Below are positions 1-7,041 of a stretch of 64,000 nucleotides of DNA, piece after piece. Within the stretch, counting starts at the first letter, position 1, and every line of letters starts with the position of its first letter. The translations under genes were made by a program, and so were the position numbers. Below the pieces are notes generated by a model. That model ran no database searches and was not told the origin of the DNA. It saw nothing but the letters and a program-made list of their open reading frames with translations. Source of the DNA: Arcticibacter eurypsychrophilus (lineage in GTDB: Bacteria; Bacteroidota; Bacteroidia; Sphingobacteriales; Sphingobacteriaceae); NCBI RefSeq assembly GCF_001730525.1, contig NZ_MDFN01000003.1, positions 62,001-126,000 on the forward strand, in the 5' to 3' direction.

Positions 1-194
1 AAAAAATTATAAGACATATCAGTATGCACTTTTTCACTGTAAAGACCAAAGTAATCTTTAAATTGATTATTAGCCAACTTGATGTCACCATTTGGGTTAG
101 CTATCCAGATTAAATTAGGTACGCTATTGTATAATGCCATGAATTTTTTTTCATGTTTTGATACATGTTGATTGTCATCTATTAGACTGCTCAT
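1..194 (-). CDS. PAS-domain signalling protein, N-terminal part only
   Basis: A minus-strand reading frame starts with ATG at 194 and runs off the left edge, giving about 64 residues. After a short polar N-terminus it has a typical PAS opening (LYNSVPNLIWIANPNG, then an N-N-F-x-x-Y-F-G stretch), as seen at the start of many Bacteroidota sensor histidine kinases. What follows the PAS domain lies outside the window, so kinase activity is only a guess. The gene is divergent from the hydrolase gene at 830. The short length is due only to the window edge. Confidence 0.65.
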   Translation of the reverse strand, partial: MSSLIDDNQHVSKHEKKFMALYNSVPNLIWIANPNGDIKLANNQFKDYFGLYSEKVHTDMSYNF

Positions 195-829
195 ATTCTA
201 ATATTTTAATTAAAACAATATTATTTTAGGTGTAAACGACTCTACTGTAGATATATAAAAATCAACTACTTTAAAGTTTAATAAACTTAGGTAAAAGAAT
301 ATGGGTAATAGCACATATATAAGTTTATAGTATGAGAAGGATAACAATCACGTAGTTACATTGAAATTAGCAAGTATTTATTCGTGCATTAATGCATTCA
401 TTACATCATATACTTTCTTTGGGATATTGTTTTATATCATTTTAAGGTTTTATAATTGCAGAATCATCTCAATTTAAGAGTAGAGTGAAACAGCAAATTC
501 CTATTAGAATAATCAATGCTCATAAAAAAAACGCATTCAAAAAAGTTAAATACGTGATTATTATGCTTTTTTCAATACACTCCTTTTCAATCAATATTAA
601 GTAATTTATTGATTTCTTTGGTTTAGAAATCCATTAAAATAACTTATTTAGCTTAAACATACAGGAAAAGTAATTACTTACCTATATTAATGTGGGTAAC
701 GTATTTATACCTGGATTCATATTGTCCCTATAATAAGCTTAAACAATAAAAGCGTTCGGTTGTCAACTTCTTGATCTACCTCTTACATATGAAAAAATTA
801 CAACATTGGTTTAATTTAAAAATCACCTA
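195..829. other. Intergenic region between divergent genes
   Basis: This is 635 bases of very AT-rich sequence between two divergent genes. In all six frames I see no recognisable protein and no RNA gene. A 12-base palindrome (TGCATTAATGCA, 385-396) and an A/T inverted repeat near 273-289 are present but are weak in sequence this AT-rich. A 13-codon frame at 789-830 ends in TAATG, sharing its last A with the start codon of the next gene, so it could be a leader peptide; this is not proven. Confidence 0.5.
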
Positions 830-2017
830 ATGGAATTAAATCGTAAAGGCATAAATCCATTCAAATCTTTTTGGATGGGCGGATTTGAATGCGCTGACCA
901 TCTTAATTCAAGCGGTAACAGAGTTGATTTCTTAAATTTAACTGCCCATTTGGATTTAATCAAAGAAGATTACAGCAAATTAAAAGATTTTAATATTACT
1001 ACTGTTCGGGAGGGAATCAGATGGAGTAAGGTAGAAATTATACCTTACCAGTATGACTTTAGCACCGTCAAGTTAATGCTAGATATTGCAAAAGAGTATA
1101 AAATTCAACAAGTTTGGGACATATGTCATTTTGGATTCCCTAATGATCTCAGTCCTCTTCACCCCCATTTCACAGAACGTTTTGTTAGCATATGCAAGGC
1201 ATTTGCCAACTATTGGCTTTCTGAAATGAGCTATGATGATCAATTAATTATCACGCCTATTAACGAAGTAAGCTTTTTATCCTGGTTAGGTGGTGAAGTT
1301 GGGAGAACCTCCCCTTATTGCGTCAGAAATGGTTGGGAGTTGAAGTATGCATTAATGCGTGCCTATATACAAGGTGTGAAGGCTTTAAAAGAATTAGATC
1401 CACGTATTCGTATATTAACTACTGAGCCGCTTGTAAACATAGTACTTCCTTCTTTTGCTACAGAGGATACCATTCTAGAAGCAGCTAAGAGTCATGAGTT
1501 ACAGTATCAATCTGTAGATATGTTATGTGGACGAATTTGTCCGGAATTAGGTAGCAAACTTGAATACCTTGATATTTTAGGTTTTAATTATTATTATAAT
1601 AACCAATGGGTGTTAGGGTTTAATGAGTTTATACCTTGGGCAAATGAGATTCCTGATCCAAGATGGCGTTCGCTCTCCAGTCTCTTAATTGAAGCTTACA
1701 AACGCTACCATAAACCCATAGTTTTAACTGAAACAAGTCATCCTGGGGAAGATAGACCATTTTGGATTAACTTCATAACGCATGAAGTTTCTAAATTAAT
1801 CATCTCCATTCCGTTTTGGGGTATTTGCTTGTATCCGATCATAGATCGTCCTGATTGGGATAATTTAGATTGCTGGCACCATTCAGGACTCTGGGATAAC
1901 AGTTCAAAAGAAATCCCCACCGAACGAATCTTAAATAAACCATATGCTGATGCACTACTCTTAAATCAAAAAATTTTAGAACATTTAACTAACGACGCTT
2001 TTTTCAAATCTATCTAA
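830..2017 (+). CDS. Clan GH-A glycoside hydrolase-like protein (GH1-related TIM barrel)
   Basis: This 395-residue protein has no signal peptide and looks like a single (beta/alpha)8 barrel. The two expected catalytic glutamates of clan GH-A are visible: Asn145-Glu146 (TPINEVSF) as acid/base and Glu301 (VLTETSH) as nucleophile. The order and spacing fit GH1-like proteins of the beta-glucosidase type, some of which occur fused to or beside sugar-nucleotide enzymes in Bacteroidota. The substrate cannot be told. The next gene, a glycosyltransferase, starts one base after the stop, so the two are almost certainly co-transcribed and may act on the same cytoplasmic glycan. It is shorter than typical GH1 enzymes (about 440-480 residues). 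Confidence 0.7.
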   Translation: MELNRKGINPFKSFWMGGFECADHLNSSGNRVDFLNLTAHLDLIKEDYSKLKDFNITTVREGIRWSKVEIIPYQYDFSTVKLMLDIAKEYKIQQVWDICHFGFPNDLSPLHPHFTERFVSICKAFANYWLSEMSYDDQLIITPINEVSFLSWLGGEVGRTSPYCVRNGWELKYALMRAYIQGVKALKELDPRIRILTTEPLVNIVLPSFATEDTILEAAKSHELQYQSVDMLCGRICPELGSKLEYLDILGFNYYYNNQWVLGFNEFIPWANEIPDPRWRSLSSLLIEAYKRYHKPIVLTETSHPGEDRPFWINFITHEVSKLIISIPFWGICLYPIIDRPDWDNLDCWHHSGLWDNSSKEIPTERILNKPYADALLLNQKILEHLTNDAFFKSI

Positions 2018-2018
2018 T

Positions 2019-3293
2019 ATGAAAACAAGAATAGCTTTTATAAGTGAGCACGCATCCCCCTTGGCTACGCTTGGTGGAGTGGATAGTGGGGGACAGAATG
2101 TTTATGTTGCTGAACTATCAAAACATTTAGTAGAATTAGGTTATGAAATTGACATTTTCACTCGTTGTGATCAAGAAAATTTGCAACATGTCGTGTATTG
2201 GAAAAAAAGCCTACGTGTGGTACATGTGCAAGCTGGCCCGGCGGTATCATTGCCTAAAGAAGAGCTGTGGCAATACATGCCTCAATTTACCGATAGCATA
2301 ATTTCCTTTATGCAACGCGAAGATTTGACTTATAAAATCATTCATGCCAATTTCTGGATGTCTGGTTGGGTAGCCTCTGAGCTTAAAGAAACCCTTGGTA
2401 TTCCTTTCATTATCACTTTTCATGCCTTGGGTTATATTAGAAAATTATATCATCAAGAGGGGGACAAATTTCCTTCGATCCGAATTGAAGTAGAAAAAGG
2501 TATTGTACAGACTGCTGATAAAATAATCGCCGAATGTCCCCAGGACAAAGATGACCTCATGCACTTTTACCAGGCATCTCCTGACAAAACCACAATTATT
2601 CCTTGCGGATTTAGTAAAAAAGAATTTTACCCAGTAAGTAAAAAATATGCAAGGGAAAAGTTGAATCTTGATAAGTCAGAAAAAATCGTGTTACAGTTGG
2701 GAAGAATGGTTCCCCGAAAAGGCATCGACAACGTGATCAGAGCAGTAGCAAAACTCAAACAAACAGGTTATGCCGTTAGATTGCTTATTGTAGGAGGCGA
2801 TACGGAAATACCTGATCCAGCGTTAAGCCCCGAGCTATCACGTCTTCAAAATATAGTCAGACTTGAAAATATCAATGACTCTGTAGATTTTCTAGGCAGA
2901 AAAGACCGCCAGGTGCTTAAATATTATTATTCAGCAGCAGATGTATTTGTTACCACCCCTTGGTATGAGCCCTTTGGTATTACACCATTGGAAGCAATGG
3001 CCTGCGGAACCCCGGTTATTGGTTCTGATGTAGGTGGAATAAAATATAGCGTTGAAGATGGCAAAACCGGTTTCCTGGTACCTCCGGATAGACCTGAAGA
3101 TTTAGCCTCAAAAATTAAATATTTATTATCAGATAGTCATTTATTCGACACAATGAAATTAAATGCTATTGAAAGAGTAAATGCCATGTTTACCTGGAAA
3201 AATGTTTCTAAGCTGGTAGCAGAACAATATCGTTTACTTGCGAAATCTGTAGAAACACCTACTATTATAAACACTAAAATTAAAGCAGCTTAA
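2019..3293 (+). CDS. Glycosyltransferase family 4 (GT-B fold)
   Basis: This 424-residue cytoplasmic protein has two Rossmann-like halves. The N-terminal half has the glycine-rich acceptor loop GGVDSGGQNVYV (residues 19-30), as in MshA and sucrose-phosphate-synthase-like GT4 enzymes. The C-terminal half has the nucleotide-sugar site: Arg229 and Lys234 in GRMVPRKG, and the E-x7-E motif with Glu317 and Glu325 (YEPFGITPLEAM). These enzymes transfer a sugar from an NDP-sugar with retention; donor and acceptor cannot be read from sequence. It begins one base after the hydrolase gene, indicating an operon. A 13-bp hairpin follows the stop closely. Confidence 0.85.
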   Translation: MKTRIAFISEHASPLATLGGVDSGGQNVYVAELSKHLVELGYEIDIFTRCDQENLQHVVYWKKSLRVVHVQAGPAVSLPKEELWQYMPQFTDSIISFMQREDLTYKIIHANFWMSGWVASELKETLGIPFIITFHALGYIRKLYHQEGDKFPSIRIEVEKGIVQTADKIIAECPQDKDDLMHFYQASPDKTTIIPCGFSKKEFYPVSKKYAREKLNLDKSEKIVLQLGRMVPRKGIDNVIRAVAKLKQTGYAVRLLIVGGDTEIPDPALSPELSRLQNIVRLENINDSVDFLGRKDRQVLKYYYSAADVFVTTPWYEPFGITPLEAMACGTPVIGSDVGGIKYSVEDGKTGFLVPPDRPEDLASKIKYLLSDSHLFDTMKLNAIERVNAMFTWKNVSKLVAEQYRLLAKSVETPTIINTKIKAA

Positions 3294-3299
3294 TTTTAG

Positions 3300-3342
3300 T
3301 GCACTAATAGACGTATACCCATGAATTTTGTCTATTAGTGCA
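3300..3342. terminator. Strong inverted repeat, probable bidirectional terminator
   Basis: The arms TGCACTAATAGAC (3300-3312) and GTCTATTAGTGCA (3330-3342) are perfectly complementary over 13 bp with a 17-nt loop, and the stem can extend through a G-T pair into flanking A/T pairs. It lies 6 bases after the glycosyltransferase stop and directly abuts the stop of the opposing receiver relic, so it would end transcripts from both sides. There is no long T-run. Confidence 0.65.
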
Positions 3343-3656
3343 TTAATCAAACGGCTTTGCGATAAATTCGTCACAACTGTATGTGCCAAGTGATTCGACT
3401 ACTTTTAGGTATCCTGACATTAAAATCACAGGAATAAAATAAGCCATTTTTAATTAATGACATACCTCATCCCCATTTTATACCTTTTATAAGAAAATCA
3501 ATGAGAAACAGATCAGGTTTATTTATATCAAGCTCTGTTTAAAAACTGCTAATATCCAAGACCGTTTTAACATCAAAATCAGCAATAACTTAGAGCTTCA
3601 TATAAGACTTCAAGGATGTATTTATGATCATCCCATATTAAAATTCTGTTTTCAAC
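3343..3656 (-). pseudogene. Degraded CheY-like receiver-domain gene
   Basis: The reverse strand still spells a response-regulator receiver in pieces. ENRILIWDDHKYILEVLYE at the start holds the acidic pair after beta-1. After an in-frame TGA and a frameshift comes DFDVKTVLDISSF, then a TAA in place of a residue, then LDINKPDLFLIDFLIKG with the phospho-acceptor region. After another frameshift come FIPVILMSGYLK, with the conserved serine, and DEFIAKPFD with the conserved lysine, then a stop at 3343. Together the pieces cover a complete receiver domain of about 105 residues. At least two stops and two frame changes make it non-functional. It lies just downstream of an intact regulator gene in the same orientation. 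Confidence 0.8.
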
Positions 3657-3710
3657 ACACACAAAACACATGCAAAATTCTGATTATCAATACGTAATAC
3701 ACTTAACAGT

Positions 3711-4367
3711 TTAGTTTATCATATTATTCCTTATTGCAAACCCGATTAAAGTAGCCGTATTTTTTGTACCTGTTTTTTCAAGCAAATTTTGACGGTGACC
3801 TTCTACCGTTCTTCGGCTTGTAAAAAGTTTATCTGCAATATCCTGATTCGTAAATCCCTCGGCTATTAACAATAGGACTTCTTCTTCTCTTTGTGAAAGG
3901 TCAACAGAGGTTTGAACATTAGAAAAAGTATCATTTGCGCTACTAAATTGCCTTTTAAGCATTTCGAATACAATTTCAGAACATATATACTTTCCTCCCC
4001 CCGCTATATGGCGAATGGCAAACAACATTTGATCTATATCAACATTTTTAAGCAAATAACCACTAGCCCCCGCAGAAATAGTCTGTTTTATGTAGTTCTC
4101 ATGGTCTAGCATGGTTAGCATAATGATCTTTATATGGGAAAAATCAGCTTTCATCATATGAATCAGATCAAGGCCAGTGAACTCTGGCATATTAATATCC
4201 GATAAAACAATATCTACCTGAATCCCAGTTTTAAGCTTCTCCAAAGCTGCTAATACTGAAGCTGCTTCATCCACTATTTCAATATCTGGTTGCATGTTTA
4301 AAAGCGTCCTGATACCGTTTCTTACAATATTGTGGTCCTCTACTAAAAATATCTTAATTGGAATCAT
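3711..4367 (-). CDS. NarL/FixJ-type response regulator (receiver plus LuxR HTH)
   Basis: This is a 218-residue two-domain regulator. The receiver (about residues 4-120) has the acidic pair Glu10-Asp11, phospho-acceptor Asp57 (VLSDINMP), Thr85 and Lys107 (YLLKNVD). The C-terminal LuxR-type helix-turn-helix (about 150-215) has the usual SQREEEVLLLIAEG opening and a TSRRTVEGHR recognition helix. It is the last gene of a minus-strand series and is 37 bases from the CheB gene. The HisKA_3-type kinase in the same operon is its likely partner, since that kinase class pairs with NarL regulators. Target genes are unknown. Confidence 0.92.
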   Translation of the reverse strand: MIPIKIFLVEDHNIVRNGIRTLLNMQPDIEIVDEAASVLAALEKLKTGIQVDIVLSDINMPEFTGLDLIHMMKADFSHIKIIMLTMLDHENYIKQTISAGASGYLLKNVDIDQMLFAIRHIAGGGKYICSEIVFEMLKRQFSSANDTFSNVQTSVDLSQREEEVLLLIAEGFTNQDIADKLFTSRRTVEGHRQNLLEKTGTKNTATLIGFAIRNNMIN

Positions 4368-4404
4368 TTATATTCAATATTATAAACCTCTTTCATTTAC
4401 TTAT

Positions 4405-5421
4405 TTAAGCAACATCATCTTGAGCAATTGTACCATCATTATGTAATTCCTCCAACGCTAATTTAAGACGTATAATATGCGTCTCGATCATCTCTGCTCT
4501 TGCAGCATTGATCGCCTTGAGCTCCATATTACCCGATTCACAATCATGCTTAGCTATCGTTTTTAATAACTTTTCACGTTCCTCTAGCAACCGTATAGAA
4601 ACCCAAATAGATTCTTCTACAGATTCAGCCTGACTTTCGAGCAACAATTTTTCATAGAACGTATGGCCTGTATGACAACGATACCGGTGTGTATGGTCAT
4701 TATTAATCTTCCATAAACCACCGCCGCATTGTGGACAAGCATAAGTGGACTGTTGGGCTATTTTTTCTAAAGCGTCAATACTATTTACCGTTCGTTCGGT
4801 AATTTCAGCTTCAATCATTACATCTTCAGGAATTTGTTTAATTTGTATTGATTTAGAAAATATATCTTCCAAAATATAACCAATATCTCCAATATGTACA
4901 CGATAATCAACAAGAACATTATTAATTACACTAGTAGGCATGTCAGGAAATTCTGCCTCAAAAGGTTCTTGTACAATAGTTATTCCGCCACTTCGTTTGA
5001 TTGCAGACATGCCTGATGTGCCATCATATAACATACCGGTTAATACTATTCCCACAACACGGGAGTTATAAGAGGCAGCCGCAGAACGAAACAGCACATC
5101 AATTGAAGGTCTCCATCTATTCTCGTGAGGACCTTTCGTAATCCTGATCAATCCCTTTTTAAGAAGCATATGGCGGTCAGTAGGAGCGATATATACATAC
5201 CCCCTTTTAATCACTTCCATATCCTGAGGTATACGGCATATAAGTGATGTATATTTTCCCATATGATGTTGAAGTACCTCTACCATCGAATCTTTTGATA
5301 AATGTAATACAACAAATACTGCAGTAGGCAAATTGGATGGAATTTTGGAAACCAAATCAATTATAGCCTTAAACCCACCAGCTGAGGCACCAATTACAAT
5401 AATGTATTTTATACTATCCAT
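4405..5421 (-). CDS. cheB: CheB-type methylesterase domain protein with C-terminal zinc-ribbon-like region
   Basis: This 338-residue protein is a CheB catalytic domain without the receiver that normally precedes it. The triad is visible: Ser13 (GASAGG), His40 (VVLHLS) and Asp133 (TGMLYDGTSG). CheB removes methyl groups from, or deamidates, glutamyl residues of chemoreceptors. After residue 225 comes a CPQCGGG...HRYRCHTGH segment with Cys229, Cys232, Cys249 and nearby histidines, a possible metal site, then an alpha-helical tail. It lies 12 bases after the histidine kinase gene. There is no chemoreceptor, CheA or CheW in the window, so its real substrate is open. Confidence 0.85.
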   Translation of the reverse strand: MDSIKYIIVIGASAGGFKAIIDLVSKIPSNLPTAVFVVLHLSKDSMVEVLQHHMGKYTSLICRIPQDMEVIKRGYVYIAPTDRHMLLKKGLIRITKGPHENRWRPSIDVLFRSAAASYNSRVVGIVLTGMLYDGTSGMSAIKRSGGITIVQEPFEAEFPDMPTSVINNVLVDYRVHIGDIGYILEDIFSKSIQIKQIPEDVMIEAEITERTVNSIDALEKIAQQSTYACPQCGGGLWKINNDHTHRYRCHTGHTFYEKLLLESQAESVEESIWVSIRLLEEREKLLKTIAKHDCESGNMELKAINAARAEMIETHIIRLKLALEELHNDGTIAQDDVA

Positions 5422-5433
5422 GAAATTACTCTT

Positions 5434-7041
5434 TCAATCGGTAAGCTTATTAAGCAAAATCTTCACACATGTACCTTTTCCGAGTGATGAATTAATCGCT
5501 ATCAATCCATCATAAATAGCAACTTTTGTTTTCAAATTACTAAGTCCCATACCTTTTATAGCAATTCTTTTTGATGTTTGGTCAAATCCGATCCCATCAT
5601 CTACTACCACTATTTCCAACCCTTTCATTTTTCTAACCTCAACCTTAATTAAAGTAGCCTCAGAATGTTTAATGGCATTATTAATCAGTTCCTGAACCAT
5701 GCGAAAAACACTAATTTCTACAGATAGATCTAAACGTTTATTCAATCCTTTTACAGACGTTTGAATAGCAAGTTTATCTGTGGATAACCTCCTTCCTAAT
5801 TCCTCGATTGTGATAGTTAATCCAAAATCATTTAAAATTGATGGAGCAAGTTCAAAAGAAATATTTCTAGTCTCTTTGATGGAAAGTTCTAGTAGTGATT
5901 TTATATTGTTCAATGGCCCCTCCTTAAAATCAGCGCCATTTAACTGTTGCAAGTTCAATTTAATACCATAGAGCAACTGACATACACCATCGTGAAGCGA
6001 ATCACTAATTCGCTTACGTTCAGTTTCTTCTGTGTTAATAATAGCAGTAGTAATATTTCTTTGCTCCTCAATCTTAAACTTATCAGCTTCATTTTCCAGC
6101 CTTCGCTTTTCAGAAATATTCATAATTGTTCCAACTAAACGCTGGTTTTCATCGGATCCTTTAATGTGATGTCCCCTCATAGATACCACACAGGGCTTAC
6201 CCGATTTATTAATACTAAACTCGATATTTATTTCCTTTTCCTGATTAATACAAGTGCGAAAGTAATTATCAACAGCAAAACGATCAGCAGAATGTACTGC
6301 ATTCAAAAAATGATGGTACTCCCCTTTATATTTATACTTATCAATACCGCAAATGTGGTAATTTGATTCATCTAAAAGAATCTTGCCAGTTTTATAATCA
6401 TATTCCCAGGTTCCCGCTTCAGAGGCTTCAAGCGCAAGCTCCAACCTTTCTTTTGTAACCTCTAGTCGCTGAACAGCCTCCTTCCTTTCTGTAATATCGA
6501 TAAGAGCAATGTAACAGTCCACTCTGTTCGTATGCATGCCATGTATTGCTATTCCTTCTACTTGTGCAAACAAAGTTTTTTTATGTTGTGTAATCAACTC
6601 CAGCTGGCAGCTTTTTCTTTCATTTTGGCTTTTTATCTCTTTAAAAAAACGGCAGAAAGTACCTGTATAATCTTTAGCTATAAAGCTTTGAAAACTTCTT
6701 TTTACAATAATACTTTTATCGAACTCCAAAAGAACCGATCCTGCCGTATTTACTTCTTCAATAATACCCGATTGATTCAAAATAAAATAGCCTACCGGTG
6801 CAAGTTCATAGATTCCGGTAAATTTGATACGTTGAATCTCTAACTCTTCATTAGCATGACGCAACTCATCATTCTGCATCTCCAACTCAATTTGATGAAT
6901 CTGCAATTCTTGCAATAATTTGTTTCTCTCTAGTTTATTGTTGTCCTCTGATTCTTGCTCAGCTCTTGACAATTGGGTTTTGAAAGAATTTTGCAAATTA
7001 TTAAAATCAATTTCCGGATTTGAAGTCTTTCTTTTCTTCAA
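5434..7041 (-). CDS. PAS-PAS sensor histidine kinase (HisKA_3/NarX type)
   Basis: This cytoplasmic kinase has about 535 residues: a coiled coil (about 25-75), two PAS domains (about 75-187 and 200-315), a HisKA_3 dimerisation domain with His350 (SDSLHDGVCQLL), and an HATPase domain with the N box ELINNAIKHS (Asn454, Asn455) and glycine boxes VDDGIGF and GMGLSNL. No membrane segment is seen. The longest frame starts at a TTG (7041) inside the end of the upstream CheB-CheR gene, overlapping it by 35 bases, which suggests translational coupling; the true start may be slightly later. The partner is probably the NarL-type regulator two genes downstream. Confidence 0.88.
   Translation of the reverse strand: MKKRKTSNPEIDFNNLQNSFKTQLSRAEQESEDNNKLERNKLLQELQIHQIELEMQNDELRHANEELEIQRIKFTGIYELAPVGYFILNQSGIIEEVNTAGSVLLEFDKSIIVKRSFQSFIAKDYTGTFCRFFKEIKSQNERKSCQLELITQHKKTLFAQVEGIAIHGMHTNRVDCYIALIDITERKEAVQRLEVTKERLELALEASEAGTWEYDYKTGKILLDESNYHICGIDKYKYKGEYHHFLNAVHSADRFAVDNYFRTCINQEKEINIEFSINKSGKPCVVSMRGHHIKGSDENQRLVGTIMNISEKRRLENEADKFKIEEQRNITTAIINTEETERKRISDSLHDGVCQLLYGIKLNLQQLNGADFKEGPLNNIKSLLELSIKETRNISFELAPSILNDFGLTITIEELGRRLSTDKLAIQTSVKGLNKRLDLSVEISVFRMVQELINNAIKHSEATLIKVEVRKMKGLEIVVVDDGIGFDQTSKRIAIKGMGLSNLKTKVAIYDGLIAINSSLGKGTCVKILLNKLTD

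Noticed and set aside
385-396. 12-base palindrome TGCATTAATGCA
   Set aside because: Single occurrence in very AT-rich sequence with no link to a promoter element.
7007-7041. Gene overlap as a sign of frameshift between CheB-CheR and the kinase
   Set aside because: Both proteins are complete at the junction; the overlap is best read as translational coupling with a TTG start.
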